A DNA stretch of 64,000 bases from Sodalis ligni (lineage in GTDB: Bacteria > Pseudomonadota > Gammaproteobacteria > Enterobacterales > Enterobacteriaceae): contig NZ_CP075169.1 in the NCBI RefSeq assembly GCF_016865525.2, forward strand, positions 1 through 64,000, read 5' to 3'. The notes under the pieces are model-generated. The model saw only the letters and a list, made by a program, of their open reading frames with translations, made no database searches and was not told the DNA's origin. Shown one piece after another: positions 30,708-41,270 of this stretch. The first letter of the stretch is position 1. Each line of letters starts with the position of its first letter. The translations under genes were made by a program, and so were the position numbers.

Positions 30708-31544
30708 TTAGCTTTTGCTATCCAGGATTCGCTCGGGATGGGTATAAATCGTCGCCCGGCCCGGCTTGCTGAAGCCCACCAGAGTAAGTCGGCACCGCTG
30801 CGCCACGTCAACCGCCAGCGCGGTGGCGGCCGAGACGGCGAACAGGATTTCCACGCCGCACATGGCGGATTTCTGCACCATTTCATAGCTGGCCCGGCTG
30901 GACACCAGCACCGCACCGGGCATGGCCCCGGCCCGCGCGCGATAGCCCAGCAGTTTATCCAGCGCCACGTGACGGCCCACATCCTCGCAGCCTAAGGTCA
31001 GTTCTCCCGCCGGCGTAATCCAGGCCGCCGCGTGGGTACAACCGGTCAGCCGCCCGATGGGCTGCACGCTTTTCAACTGGGCCAGCGCCTGGTCCAGTCT
31101 TTCCAGCGGCCAGGTCTGGGTGAACGGCAGCGGACTGATGGGCTTGGCGATTTCGTCCAGCTGTTCGACGCCGCACACGCCGCATCCGGTGCGGCCGGCC
31201 ATGGCGCGGCGATGTTCCTTCAACGCCATGAATCGGCGGCTGGACAGCTCAATATGCACTTCCATACCGTTGCAGGCCGGCATCACATCCATGCCGTAGA
31301 TTTCAGCGGGGTGATCGATAATGCCTTCCGAGAGGGAAAAGCCCAGGGCGAACTGCTCAAGCTCTTTCGGCGTCGCCATCATAACCACATGGGATATGCC
31401 GTTATACACCAGCGCCACCGGCACCTCTTCCGCCAGCCAGTCCGGTTCGGACTGGCTGAGCTGCCCGCGCTGGCGGACCGGACATTGCCTGAGGCCCGCC
31501 ATGGCGGCGGGGTCGGTATCCTGTGGCGAAGAGATTTTATTCAC
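30708..31544 (-). CDS. fdhD: Sulfurtransferase FdhD, formate dehydrogenase accessory protein
   Basis: FdhD transfers sulfur from IscS to the molybdenum cofactor and is needed for active formate dehydrogenases. The 278 residues include the conserved CGVCG motif (residues near 121-125) with the reactive cysteines, and [16 protein letters not shown]. The start is GTG at 31544. No formate dehydrogenase genes lie in this window. It follows sodA's promoter region on the same strand. Confidence 0.93.
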   Translation of the reverse strand: MNKISSPQDTDPAAMAGLRQCPVRQRGQLSQSEPDWLAEEVPVALVYNGISHVVMMATPKELEQFALGFSLSEGIIDHPAEIYGMDVMPACNGMEVHIELSSRRFMALKEHRRAMAGRTGCGVCGVEQLDEIAKPISPLPFTQTWPLERLDQALAQLKSVQPIGRLTGCTHAAAWITPAGELTLGCEDVGRHVALDKLLGYRARAGAMPGAVLVSSRASYEMVQKSAMCGVEILFAVSAATALAVDVAQRCRLTLVGFSKPGRATIYTHPERILDSKS

Positions 31545-31627
31545 GGCGGTTTACCCAGGTAGCGGACGAAAAAGCATGCCACATTATTGTATCCTAAGGG
31601 CGCGGATGAAAAATATCCCCTAGTGCG

Positions 31628-32557
31628 TTATTCACGAAAGCGGTCCAGGAAGCCGGGCTGGGACGCAACCTCCTTTGCCATATCAATAAACGCCCGCAGT
31701 TTCGGCTGCGTTTGCGAACGCTGGGGAAAATAGAGGAACACCCCGCTGTCGCTGGGAATATATTCCCGCAATACGCTTTCCAGCCGTCCGGCGGCGTAAT
31801 GGTGGCGCACTTCGTAATCGCTGACAAAGGCCAGCCCCAGGCCCTGCAGGGCAAACTCGATCAGCAGATTGCGGTCGTTTACGATAATACCGCCTTTCAC
31901 ATCCACCACAAAATCCCGCCGGCCGCTGCGAAATTCCCATCGGTGAACGATTCGGGACGTGACGAACCGATAACGAATGGCCTCATGGCGCAACAGGTCT
32001 TCCGGGATAACCGGACGACCCGCCCGGATGAAATACTCCGGCGTCGCCGCGACCGACCAGGAGATTTCAGGGGTCAGGCGAACCGCCACCATATCGCCCT
32101 CAACCGATTCTCCCAAACGAATGCCGGCGTCAAATCCTTCGGCAACGATATCCACCAATCCGTCGTCCAGGGAGATATCCAGCATGACCTCCGGATAGGC
32201 TTGCCTGAAGCGGGGAACGATGGCGTTGAACAGATAATCCGCGGTGTTATTGCGGGGGGCGGTCACCCGCAGGGTTCCCTGCGGCCGGTGGCGATAATGT
32301 TCAAGGGTCTCTATGGCCGACAACATATCGGCCACCGCGGGACGCATTTGCCGGTACAGACTGTCGCCGGCTTCGGTCAGGGCGACCCGCCGGGTGGTTC
32401 GCTGGAATAACACCACGCCGTAACGGTGCTCGAGAACCCTGATGGCCTTGCTGACCGCGGTAGGAGTAACTCCCAGGCGCGCCGCCGCCTCGGTAAAGCT
32501 TTTCAGCTCGGCTACCGCCATAAAAGGGGTGATTCCATCCAGTTGATCGTTAAGCAT
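31628..32557 (-). CDS. LysR-family transcriptional regulator
   Basis: A 309-residue LysR regulator with the N-terminal winged helix (SFTEAAARLGVTPTAVSKAI, about 21-40, followed by RVLEHRYGVVLFQRTTR) and a substrate-binding-like effector domain. It belongs to the large CrgA/AaeR-like group whose ligands are not predictable. It is divergent from the SDR gene at 32747 (190-base gap), which it probably controls. Confidence 0.88.
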   Translation of the reverse strand: MLNDQLDGITPFMAVAELKSFTEAAARLGVTPTAVSKAIRVLEHRYGVVLFQRTTRRVALTEAGDSLYRQMRPAVADMLSAIETLEHYRHRPQGTLRVTAPRNNTADYLFNAIVPRFRQAYPEVMLDISLDDGLVDIVAEGFDAGIRLGESVEGDMVAVRLTPEISWSVAATPEYFIRAGRPVIPEDLLRHEAIRYRFVTSRIVHRWEFRSGRRDFVVDVKGGIIVNDRNLLIEFALQGLGLAFVSDYEVRHHYAAGRLESVLREYIPSDSGVFLYFPQRSQTQPKLRAFIDMAKEVASQPGFLDRFRE

Positions 32558-32746
32558 AGATGCCGATTATAAACCTCAGGTTCAAAGCAGATGTAGCTTA
32601 CTCGTCTATATCTCATTAATCCAGAGGACTAGCATAAGTCCCGACGGTTGATAACACCCCCATCGTACGTGGGCCGGCGGCGTTATTAATGGTTTTCGTC
32701 AAGAAGGGTGGTTTACGCCTGTTCCCCACATTTGCGGAGAAGAAAT

Positions 32747-33598
32747 ATGTCGACTTTAAGCTGGTTCATCACCGGAACCTCCAGTGGTTTCGGCCGTGCT
32801 TTGACCGAACAATTATTGGCCCGCGGCGATCGGGTGTTTGCCACCCTGCGCAAAACCGCCGCGCTGGATGATTTGAAAAGCCGCTATGAGAACACCCTGG
32901 CGGTGGCGCAGTTGGACGTAACCGATACCGCCGCCATACGGCGGGTGGTGAAAGAAGCCTTCGAGCGGTTCGGTAAAATTGATGTCGTGATAAACAACGC
33001 CGGTTTCGGCGTGGCCGGCGCCGCCGAAGAGGCCACCGACGAGCAAATCCGCCGGCAAATCGATACCAATGTTATCGGATCGGTTCAGGTCACCCGGGCC
33101 GCCTTACCCTATTTGCGCGCCCAGGGCGGGGGGCGGATTTTGCAGCTGTCCTCCATGGGAGGACAGCTCTCTTTCCCGGGCCTGAGTTTTTACCATTTGA
33201 GCAAGTGGGCGATTGAAGGTTTTTATGAGGCGGTGATTCCGGAAATCGCGCCCTTCAATATCCAGGTTACGCTTATTGAACCGGGTGTGGCCCCCACCGG
33301 CTTTGGCGGCGAAAACCTGTCCCGTACGCCGGAAATGGCGGTGTATGAACCGACGCCGGTGGGCGATTTCCGCCGCAGCGTTGCTGCGGGCGCCTTTTCC
33401 ACTACCGGCGATGCCGGCAAAATGGTGGCGGCCATGATAAATTCCGTGTCGATCAATCCCGCGCCCAAACGTCTGGCCCTTGGCAGTGATGCCTTCGACA
33501 TGATTGGCGCGGCGTTGGTAGGCCGGCTGGCGGACCTGTACAATCAGAAAGCGGTGGCATTATCAACGGACCGGGTTCCCCGGACGGATCCTTTTTAA
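32747..33598 (+). CDS. SDR-family oxidoreductase
   Basis: A classical short-chain dehydrogenase of 283 residues. Cofactor motif TGTSSGFGRALTEQLL (about 8-23), NNAGFGVAG, and catalytic Ser-Tyr-Lys in LQLSSMGG and SFYHLSKWA. The start at 32747 follows GGAG; a longer frame upstream has no ribosome binding site. Substrate unknown. The pairing with a divergent LysR gene is a common regulator-target arrangement. Confidence 0.88.
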   Translation: MSTLSWFITGTSSGFGRALTEQLLARGDRVFATLRKTAALDDLKSRYENTLAVAQLDVTDTAAIRRVVKEAFERFGKIDVVINNAGFGVAGAAEEATDEQIRRQIDTNVIGSVQVTRAALPYLRAQGGGRILQLSSMGGQLSFPGLSFYHLSKWAIEGFYEAVIPEIAPFNIQVTLIEPGVAPTGFGGENLSRTPEMAVYEPTPVGDFRRSVAAGAFSTTGDAGKMVAAMINSVSINPAPKRLALGSDAFDMIGAALVGRLADLYNQKAVALSTDRVPRTDPF

Positions 33599-33760
33599 CC
33601 CGTGACGTTCTTCCCTGCCGGGTCGGCGAACATCCGCCGGGCCGGATTTTTGCCATGGTTTTTAATCTGATATGATGTTAAAAATGCCGCTGCGCTTGAA
33701 AAGTGGCTATCCTTTTAATATGACAATGCTTTTAAAGTCGGCTTTTTTGCACTGTGCATT

Positions 33761-33829
33761 GTATATCCTAAATAATTCGAGTTGCAGGAAAGCCAACGCA
33801 CCTGCAACTTGGAGTATGACGGGTATACC
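33761..33829. repeat. Dispersed palindromic repeat, copy 2 (short form)
   Basis: Outer arms match the copy at 58052: its reverse complement begins ATACCCGTCATACTCCAAGT and ends CTCGAATTATTTAGGATATA. The arms are themselves complementary through CCTGCAACT / GTTGCAGG, giving a hairpin. The central CTCATCCATGAGC part is absent. It lies in the intergenic region before the DcrB-like gene. Confidence 0.7.
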
Positions 33830-33877
33830 GTCCGGTGGGCCGGAGCGGATCATTAAAAAACAGATAAGGCCATGCCC

Positions 33878-34486
33878 ATGCGCTATACCATAATCACGTC
33901 GTTGCTCATTCTGGCGGCATCAGCGCTGCCGATTGCCGGTGGGGCGACCCAAACCCCGGCCTCGCCAACCCCTGATGCGGCCGCAAACGCGCCGGCCGTC
34001 GCGGCGAAGCAGGATATCAGCGTCTCCGTGCTCGACGGCAAAATCACTCTGCGGTTGCCGGGGGATTTTGTTGATCAAAGCCGGAAAGACGCCGCCGGAC
34101 AAAATTCAGGCGTCGTGGTCAGCCTGTACGTTAACAAATCCCGTTCCCAGGTGGTGGGCATCAGTGAGGTTCCCACTGCCGCCGGGGATGCCAACGACAC
34201 CAGCGACGATGCCTTTAATAAAATGGCCCAGGGTGCGTTTTCCGGCCTCAAGACCCAATTCAACCATGTGACAAAAACCGGCCAGACCACGCCCGTGGCG
34301 GGGGGGCACAAGTTTCTGCGTATTGACAGCAAACAGGAGATGAAAGGCGAAGCCATGATGGGCACCATACTGGTCACGCCTTACAGCGCGCGCGTCGTGA
34401 CCCTGCAGATATTGACCCCGGAATCAGGTGCTTCAGGCCATGATCTGTTGGTTAAGCATATTCTGGACAGTATCGCGTTCCACTAA
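33878..34486 (+). CDS. DcrB-like exported protein
   Basis: About 202 residues with a Sec signal peptide (MRYTIITSLLILAASALPIAGG) and no lipobox cysteine. The mature part has ISVSVLDGKITLRLPGDFVD and QILTPESG, resembling DcrB (DUF1795), a periplasmic protein affecting phage and colicin uptake in Escherichia. ATG 33872 is also possible, but 33878 is eight bases from AAGG. The linker after the signal is rich in Ala, Pro and Thr. Assignment to the DcrB family is by pattern only. Confidence 0.6.
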   Translation: MRYTIITSLLILAASALPIAGGATQTPASPTPDAAANAPAVAAKQDISVSVLDGKITLRLPGDFVDQSRKDAAGQNSGVVVSLYVNKSRSQVVGISEVPTAAGDANDTSDDAFNKMAQGAFSGLKTQFNHVTKTGQTTPVAGGHKFLRIDSKQEMKGEAMMGTILVTPYSARVVTLQILTPESGASGHDLLVKHILDSIAFH

Positions 34487-34580
34487 GTCGGCCGCGAGGC
34501 GTCAACAGTCGCGGCGAATTCCACTGTTTCTCCTTGCGTGCGCCATACTAAAGTCAGGATGACGGTAACCGGAGGCGAAG

Positions 34581-35219
34581 ATGAAACTCATTGGCAGTTA
34601 CACCAGCCCGTTTGTGCGGAAAATTTCGGTAATCCTGCTGGAAAAGAGTCTCCCCTTTCAGCTCATAAACGCATCGCCCTGGGAAGAAGACCCCCAGGTC
34701 ATTGCCGTTAACCCTTTAGGTAAAGTACCGGTACTGATAACCGGGCAAGGGGAGCCCATCTTCGATTCACCGATTATCGCGGAATATCTTGAGCTTTTAT
34801 GCGCTGAACCGGCGCTGCTGCCGGCGGACTGTCTGCAGGCCCTGCGGGTGCGCCAACTGGAAGCCCTGGCGGATGGCGTGACGGATGCCGCGATGGCCAT
34901 TGTCAGGGAGTGCCGGCGACAGGCTGACCGGCAAAACGAAAGTTTTATCCTCTATCATCGGGAGAAGATCCGCCGGGGCTTGAATGCTCTGGAACTCGCG
35001 GCTGGTGAGGGTAAATGGCTTAATACTTCCGCTCTGTCCCTGGCGGATATCGCCGTGGCCTGTTCGCTGGGATTTATCAATTTTCGCCGGGTGATGCCGA
35101 ACTGGTGTGTGGAAAGGCCGGCGCTGGTAGCAATGGCCGGACGTATATTGGCCAGAACCAGTTTTGCCCGAACGGCGCCGCCGGCGGCGGCCGATGTGTA
35201 TACGAGTGAAATGTTATAA
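34581..35219 (+). CDS. yibF: Glutathione S-transferase family protein YibF
   Basis: A GST-fold protein of 212 residues: N-terminal thioredoxin-like domain (MKLIGSYTSPFVRKISVILL, NPLGKVPVLIT, FDSPIIAEYLE) and C-terminal helical domain (LSLADIAVACSLGFINFRR). The family member YibF has unknown physiological substrate. It lies next to mtl/aldB genes as in Escherichia. Confidence 0.88.
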   Translation: MKLIGSYTSPFVRKISVILLEKSLPFQLINASPWEEDPQVIAVNPLGKVPVLITGQGEPIFDSPIIAEYLELLCAEPALLPADCLQALRVRQLEALADGVTDAAMAIVRECRRQADRQNESFILYHREKIRRGLNALELAAGEGKWLNTSALSLADIAVACSLGFINFRRVMPNWCVERPALVAMAGRILARTSFARTAPPAAADVYTSEML

Positions 35220-35409
35220 ACGGAAATGTGAGACCTATCGTAAAGTGCAAATTCCTTCTTCTCCCGCCTATCTCCCCCGCTTTCCTGAAGCTAACGTTAA
35301 CGGATAGCGTACAGACCGGCTTATCGCCGCGTGTCGAAGTTGTTCGCTGATAACGGCCCTCCAAGGCCGGTAAGGCATCGATCAGGCTATTGAGTGTAAA
35401 GGAGAAACC

Positions 35410-36948
35410 ATGGCTCACAATCCCCCCTCAAGCCGGCTGATACCCGGCGAATATGGTTACCCGCTTGAACTGAAACCACGCTACAACAATTTTATCGGCG
35501 GCGAATGGGTCGCGCCGGTGAACGGTGAATATTTTGTCAATCTGACGCCGGTAACCGGCCAGCCGCTGTGCGAAATCGCCAGCTCCGGTCCCGGCGATAT
35601 CGATCTGGCCCTGGATGCGGCCCATAAGGCCAAAGCGGAATGGGGCGGCATGTCCATACAGAACCGCGCCGCCATTCTTTTTCGCATCGCCGATCGCCTG
35701 GAGCAGAATGTTGAACTGCTGGCGGCGGTTGAAACCTGGGATAACGGCAAGCCCATCCGCGAAACCAGCGGCGCCGATGTGCCGCTGGCTATCGATCATT
35801 TCCGTTATTTCGCTTCCTGTATCCGCGCGCAGGAAGGGGGGATCAGCGAAATCGACGGCGATACCGTGGCTTATCATTTTCATGAGCCCCTGGGCGTCGT
35901 CGCCCAGATTATTCCGTGGAATTTCCCGTTGCTCATGGCCTGTTGGAAAATGGCGCCGGCCCTGGCGGCGGGCAACTGCATCGTGTTGAAACCGGCTAAG
36001 CTGACCCCTCTGTCGGTCCTGGTGATGATGGAGCTGATTCAGGATCTGCTGCCGGCCGGGGTCATCAATGTGGTGAACGGCGCCGGCGGTGAAATCGGCG
36101 AATACCTGGCCACCTCCAAACGCATCGCCAAGGTGGCGTTTACCGGCTCCACCGAAGTGGGGCAGCAAATCATGAGTTATGCCTCGCAGAATGTGATCCC
36201 GGTGACCTTGGAGCTGGGCGGCAAATCGCCGAACATCTTTTTTGCCGACGTAATGGCAAAAGAGGACGCTTTCTTCGATAAAGCCCTGGAAGGTTTCGCC
36301 CTGTTCGCCTTCAACCAGGGCGAAGTCTGTACCTGCCCCAGCAGGGCGCTGGTGCAGGAGTCCATTTACGAGCGTTTTATGGAGCGGGCGGTGAAACGGG
36401 TCGAGGCAATCCGCAGCGGCAATCCGCTTGATAGCGGTACCATGATGGGGGCGCAGGTCTCCTTGGGACAAATGGATACCATCCTGAATTATATCGCCAT
36501 CGGTAAAAAAGAGGGGGCCGAAGTCTTGACCGGCGGACGGCGTAAAGCCATGGAAGGGGAACTGGCCGAAGGGTATTACCTGGAACCCACCATCTTGTTC
36601 GGTAAAAACAGCATGCGGGTGTTCCAGGAGGAAATCTTCGGGCCGGTGCTGTCGGTCACCACGTTCAAGGATATGGACGAGGCGCTGGCGCTGGCCAATG
36701 ATAGCGATTACGGGCTGGGGGCCGGCGTATGGAGCCGCGACGGCAATATTGCCTATAAGATGGGCCGGGGCATCCAGGCCGGCCGGGTATGGACCAATTG
36801 CTACCACGCCTATCCCGCCCACGCCGCCTTCGGCGGTTATAAGCAATCCGGCATCGGACGCGAGACCCATAAGATGATGCTGGAGCATTATCAGCAGACC
36901 AAATGCCTGCTGGTGAGCTACTCCGAGCAGCCGATGGGACTGTTCTAG
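35410..36948 (+). CDS. aldB: Aldehyde dehydrogenase AldB
   Basis: AldB oxidises aldehydes such as acetaldehyde to acids, using NADP+ in Escherichia. The 512 residues equal the Escherichia protein. The NAD(P)-binding segment is [20 protein letters not shown], the catalytic Glu is in [12 protein letters not shown] and the catalytic Cys in [20 protein letters not shown] lies eight bases before the ATG. A 517-residue antisense frame over the gene is a shadow. Confidence 0.96.
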   Translation: MAHNPPSSRLIPGEYGYPLELKPRYNNFIGGEWVAPVNGEYFVNLTPVTGQPLCEIASSGPGDIDLALDAAHKAKAEWGGMSIQNRAAILFRIADRLEQNVELLAAVETWDNGKPIRETSGADVPLAIDHFRYFASCIRAQEGGISEIDGDTVAYHFHEPLGVVAQIIPWNFPLLMACWKMAPALAAGNCIVLKPAKLTPLSVLVMMELIQDLLPAGVINVVNGAGGEIGEYLATSKRIAKVAFTGSTEVGQQIMSYASQNVIPVTLELGGKSPNIFFADVMAKEDAFFDKALEGFALFAFNQGEVCTCPSRALVQESIYERFMERAVKRVEAIRSGNPLDSGTMMGAQVSLGQMDTILNYIAIGKKEGAEVLTGGRRKAMEGELAEGYYLEPTILFGKNSMRVFQEEIFGPVLSVTTFKDMDEALALANDSDYGLGAGVWSRDGNIAYKMGRGIQAGRVWTNCYHAYPAHAAFGGYKQSGIGRETHKMMLEHYQQTKCLLVSYSEQPMGLF

Positions 36949-36986
36949 ATGAGAATATGGCCGGCACTCGCCGGCCATCACTAATA

Positions 36987-38232
36987 CTAATGTGCCGCGG
37001 TGGGCAATGACGTCAGCGTCGAGGCGCGGCGGCGGATAAACACCCGCACCAGCGCATACCAGCCCAGCACGCTCAGCAGGTTAAACAGATTGAACAATCC
37101 GCTGCCGCCCTGTTCATACAGCACTTTGGCCAGCTCAATGCCCAAGGTATACACCACCATATTCAGCATGCCCACCGCCGCCGAAACGGTGCCTTTGCTC
37201 ATGGAGCTGGAGAACAGCGTCAGGCGATACAGGCCGGCGTTGGCGATGCCGATACCGAATGCATACAGGCTCAGGCCGGCAGTCATCCAAAGATAGGCAT
37301 GGGGAGACCAGAGCGTTGCCGCGGCGGCAACCGTTAGCCCGCCGATAATGGGCGCGACGCCGAGCTTGATAAGCCTGTCCACGGTACGCCCGCCGCTTAA
37401 ACGGGCCAGGGTGAGATTACCGATAATCAGCGCGCCGAATATCGGCATTTGCAGCATGCCGTATTCAACCGGCGTCAGACCCTCCTCCCCCATCAAAATG
37501 ACCGGCGACTGCGCCAGCCACGAGAGCAGCGGCAGACAGGCCAGGGCCGATGGCCATGGCGCCATAAATGAATTGGCGGTTGGTCAGCACTTTTTTATAG
37601 TCCTGCCACAGGCCGGCGGGGGACAACGGTTCGCCGATGCGTGAAGCGGTTTCCGGCATTGCGCGCCACAACCCCGCCAGGGCAATGGCCGCCACCGCGG
37701 CAAACAAAATGAACATTACCTGCCAGGAGGCGAATCGGACAATGAGGGATCCGCCCAGCGGGCCCAGCAGCGGCGCGATAAGCGCGACATTGGCCATTAG
37801 GGCGGTGATTTTGATGCACACCGACTCCTCGTAAGACTCCTGTATCGTGGCATAGCCTACCGCGCCGATGAAACACAGGCCAAACCCCTGCAAAAAACGC
37901 AGCGCGATAAATTGTTCAATGGTATTCACCAGCAGGATGCCCAGACAGGCGGCGATAAAAAACAGCACGCCCGCCAGCATGACCGGACGGCGCCCGCGGC
38001 GATCCGACAGCGGACCCAATAACCACTGCAGCACCATGCCGCCGGCCAGATAGGCTGTCATTGAAGTGGGAACCCATTCACGCCCGGCATTAAAGGTTTC
38101 GATGACCGCCATCATACCGGGCTGGATCATGTCATTGGCGATATAAACCGCAAATTCGAACAAAACCAGGCACAACGGAAACAGCAACGCCCGCCGTCCG
38201 GAGCGGGTAGCGGGGGAAAAAGCATTTTGCAT
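36987..38232 (-). pseudogene. mdfA: Multidrug transporter MdfA, frameshifted
   Basis: MdfA is a 12-helix MFS drug/proton antiporter. The N-terminal half, starting at 38232 ([20 protein letters not shown], ending near YGAMAIG), and the C-terminal half ([19 protein letters not shown] onward to 36987) are in different frames. Removing one G from GGG at 37544-37546 joins them into a normal MdfA of about 410 residues. Motif [15 protein letters not shown] is intact. If real, the lesion cuts the protein at about helix 7. Pseudogene or sequencing error. Confidence 0.88.
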
Positions 38233-38489
38233 AAACTAACCAATTGAATTTAGGGTGAAAAATAGTTCAACCCAGTAGTACAACCACTTCTGGCTGGCTA
38301 TTTTGCAGACAAATATTGCCAGAAGCAACCCCCAAGATGGCCTGTCAGCACATTCTGGCCGTGGTTCTAAAGACTTGCCTGGCCGCAACGAGAATTCTAT
38401 TGGGTAGATATTGTTTAATGCCGCTGAGTTATATAGCCTATTTTTAATATAGCCAGATCTACGTCAATGAGTACCGAGCGGGGAAAAGG

Positions 38490-39500
38490 ATGATAACCGA
38501 GAACAACGACAATAGATTGTACTGGATAGATAACCTCCGCGCCACGGCCTGTCTTATGGTGATAATGATTCATACCACCTCTTTTTATGTCACTCATGGC
38601 CTGGGGGTGGGCGAATATAATTGGTTAATGGCTAATGTACTCAATTCCGCTTCGCGGGTGTCGGTTCCGCTTTTTTTCATGATTTCCGGTTTTCTTTTTT
38701 TTGGCGAGAGGCAAGCCGGTAAAAAACATTTTTGCCGCATAGCATGCTGTATACTATTTTATAGTATAATCTCTTTGATTTATATGAATTATTTAACCTC
38801 CATCAATACCGTGGAGGCGTTGAAGGATGTGTTTCAAAAGCCGATATTTTTTCATCTCTGGTTTTTTTATGCCTTGATCATCATCTATCTGCTATCGCCC
38901 CTTGTTCGGATAAAGCCCGTATCGGCGAAAGGTTTGATCTGCATTGTCCTACTGTTGGGCGTCCTGGCTAATCCCAATACCAATGTGGTAAATATAGGCA
39001 AAGTATCCGTTCTACCCCTCAATTTCTATATCAGCGGCGATGCGTTTTATTATGTGTTATATGCCATGCTCGGGCGCGCTATAGGCGTAATGGACATACA
39101 GGAAAAATTCATCCCCTACGCCATGGGGGGGATTTTTTTGCTGGCGGTAGCCTTAATAGCGCTGGGTACGAAAAGGCAATTGATCATAAACGGAGAGTAC
39201 GCTGAAACCTATTATATCTATTGCGGGCCCCTGGTGTTTATTGCCGCCATCAGCCTGTTTATCGTGTTCAAGCAGGCGTTAACCCATCCGCCGGCCTTGC
39301 CGTTACGGTTGATTTCACACTACTCGCTGGGCATTTATGGTTTCCATGCTTTTTTCATTAACTTTGCCCGCACCCATAATTGGGATAACAAAGCCTATCC
39401 GATGCTCGACATTCCGGTGCTGTTTGCGGTTACCCTAGTATGCAGTTTATTACTGGCGGTGGGGCTGGGAAAAATCGACAGACGCCATTGGGTAAGCTGA
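38490..39500 (+). CDS. wecH: O-acetyltransferase WecH
   Basis: WecH (YiaH) O-acetylates GlcNAc units of enterobacterial common antigen. The 336-residue membrane protein of the acyltransferase-3 family starts near YWIDNLRATACLMVIMIHTT, carries SASRVSVPLFFMISGFLFFGE and SHYSLGIYGFHAFFINFAR, and has about ten hydrophobic helices. The gene is AT-rich in its first half. It lies alone between mdfA and the regulator pair. Confidence 0.9.
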   Translation: MITENNDNRLYWIDNLRATACLMVIMIHTTSFYVTHGLGVGEYNWLMANVLNSASRVSVPLFFMISGFLFFGERQAGKKHFCRIACCILFYSIISLIYMNYLTSINTVEALKDVFQKPIFFHLWFFYALIIIYLLSPLVRIKPVSAKGLICIVLLLGVLANPNTNVVNIGKVSVLPLNFYISGDAFYYVLYAMLGRAIGVMDIQEKFIPYAMGGIFLLAVALIALGTKRQLIINGEYAETYYIYCGPLVFIAAISLFIVFKQALTHPPALPLRLISHYSLGIYGFHAFFINFARTHNWDNKAYPMLDIPVLFAVTLVCSLLLAVGLGKIDRRHWVS

Positions 39501-39510
39501 GGCCGGCTGT

Positions 39511-40425
39511 TCAGCTATTCCAGCGCAATTGCGCCCGCCGCAGCTGGCGGCTGGATGAGAACCCGGCCGCCAGAGCCGATTTCTCTATTCCCATGCCCTG
39601 TTGCAATCGCTGCTGCGCCACCGCGAGTTTCAACTGCTCATGATATTCCCGGACGCTAAGCCCCAAATGCTCGCGGAATAAGCGGGTCAGGTGGCGGCTG
39701 CTCATAAACACCTGCCGGGCCAGATCTTCCAACTGCCATTCGGCTTCCGGCTCATGGGCCAGAATATCCTGCGCCCGATGCACCGCCGGATGAAGATGAT
39801 TGCGATAGCTCAGCCAGGGCGACAGCTGCGGATCGTCCCCGCCGCGGCGGAAAAAAACCACCATTTCGCGGGCAACGGCCATCGCCTGCCGGGCATCGAC
39901 ATACTTGCTCACCAGATAAAGGGCCAAATCAATGCCGGCGGTAATGCCGGCGCTGGTAAAGATGCCGCGATCCTCCACATAAATCCGGTTGTCTTTCACC
40001 AGCGCGGCGGGCGCCTGCTGGCGCAGCCGCTCCAGCACATCATGGTGGGTGGTGCAGCGATAGCCGTCCAACAGTCCGGCCCGTCCGGCCAGCAATGCGC
40101 CGGAGCAGACGCAAACCAGCGACCAGCGGCGGGACAGAACATGCTGCCGGTTTGCCTGCAGCCAAAGCTGTGCTTCCCTGGCGGGAGCGCTGTCCAACTG
40201 GTGCCGGGAATCCGCCACGCCGGGTATCAGCAACAGGCTGTCGTCGGGCAAATCCGCCGGTAGAGGGGCGATGTGCCCCACCGTCAGGCCCACCGACGTC
40301 ATCGCCTCTTCCCGTGGGCCGATATAATGCAAGCGGAAGGCGCCGGATAAGGCCAATACCTCCGCCGGCCCGGTCAGATCCAGCGCCATCGTTTGCGGCA
40401 ATACCAGAAAATAGACGTCGCGCAT
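39511..40425 (-). CDS. GlxA-type AraC-family regulator (DJ-1/PfpI domain)
   Basis: An N-terminal DJ-1/PfpI-like domain (VYFLVLPQTMALDLTGPAEV to VCVCSGALLAGRAGLLDG, with the nucleophile-elbow Cys) is joined to a C-terminal AraC helix-turn-helix (WQLEDLARQVFMSSRHLTRL then REHLGLS). Start ATG 40425 follows GAGGG; 304 residues. Ligand unknown. It begins 23 bases after the isochorismatase-like gene on the same strand, and probably regulates that gene. Confidence 0.85.
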   Translation of the reverse strand: MRDVYFLVLPQTMALDLTGPAEVLALSGAFRLHYIGPREEAMTSVGLTVGHIAPLPADLPDDSLLLIPGVADSRHQLDSAPAREAQLWLQANRQHVLSRRWSLVCVCSGALLAGRAGLLDGYRCTTHHDVLERLRQQAPAALVKDNRIYVEDRGIFTSAGITAGIDLALYLVSKYVDARQAMAVAREMVVFFRRGGDDPQLSPWLSYRNHLHPAVHRAQDILAHEPEAEWQLEDLARQVFMSSRHLTRLFREHLGLSVREYHEQLKLAVAQQRLQQGMGIEKSALAAGFSSSRQLRRAQLRWNS

Positions 40426-40448
40426 ATGTGTGCCCTCGGTGGCCGGCG

Positions 40449-41000
40449 TCAATCTGCCGCGGTTAATTCAGCCAGGCATCCGGATACATCCCTGATAGCG
40501 GCGAAGCGATCTATCAGTACGGTTTCGGTATGAAATTTCAGCTCGGCGGTACTGACGGCCCGGCCGGCGTGGGTCATGGGAAACGTCAGCGTCGCCTCGG
40601 TAACAAAGGTCACCCGGTACCCCAGATCGGAAGCGACCCGCGCGGTGGTCTCACAGCACTGCTCGGTACGCAGCCCGGCGATAATGAGATGTTTTATCCG
40701 CCGCTCCTGCAGCCAGGCATGTAATCCGGACTCGGTAAGGGCATTATGCACGTGTTTATAGACTGTGACATCGGCGGTATGGGTCAAAAAAGGGAGCCGG
40801 GTCACTAATCCTGAATCCAGATCAAAAGGCCATTCGCCGTCGTCGTGGAAAATATCCACCAACAACGCTCCCCGTTGACGGCAACCCTCTATCAGCGCCG
40901 TCAGCGCCTGTTTAAACGGGGGCAAATCCGCCTCGGACCAGTAGGGACGGTGCAGAAAAGATGTCTGGACATCGATGATCAATAACGCGCTCTGTGCCAT
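40449..41000 (-). CDS. Isochorismatase-family cysteine hydrolase
   Basis: A 183-residue hydrolase of the isochorismatase/nicotinamidase family. The catalytic triad is visible: Asp in LLIIDVQTSFL, Lys in VTVYKHVHNAL, and Cys in AGLRTEQCCETTAR. The start MAQSALLIIDVQ at 41000 follows GAGGAG; a longer frame upstream is unsupported. Substrate unknown. Forms a two-gene unit with the GlxA-type regulator. Confidence 0.85.
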   Translation of the reverse strand: MAQSALLIIDVQTSFLHRPYWSEADLPPFKQALTALIEGCRQRGALLVDIFHDDGEWPFDLDSGLVTRLPFLTHTADVTVYKHVHNALTESGLHAWLQERRIKHLIIAGLRTEQCCETTARVASDLGYRVTFVTEATLTFPMTHAGRAVSTAELKFHTETVLIDRFAAIRDVSGCLAELTAAD

Positions 41001-41270
41001 TTTCGGACTCCTCAGGTTGACTGTGGAATCATAGTGCCCCAGGGACTGGTGAATAGACAGGTCAAAACCGGACATCATTAGGGTGATACGGGACAGCTTC
41101 AGCAAAGTCGTCCAGGGCAAGATGAGAACGGTAGGGGAAAGCCGGTAGGGGGTTATGAAAAAGGCCGGGGCAAGTCTGGCGGCGGGGTAGCGGTCAGACA
41201 GATTAAAATCCGGCCTGGGTATGACGGCCGGACGGTGCCGGCCGTCGGGGACGAAATCTTCAGGGCCGGG

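Noticed and set aside
35428..36981. 517-codon ORF on the minus strand
   Set aside because: It is antisense to aldB, whose protein is fully conserved; the product is His/Gln-rich and unlike any family.
41223..41246. GC-rich hairpin below the first VOC gene as a terminator
   Set aside because: The stem is perfect (nine pairs) but no T-run follows on either strand, so it was not listed as a terminator.
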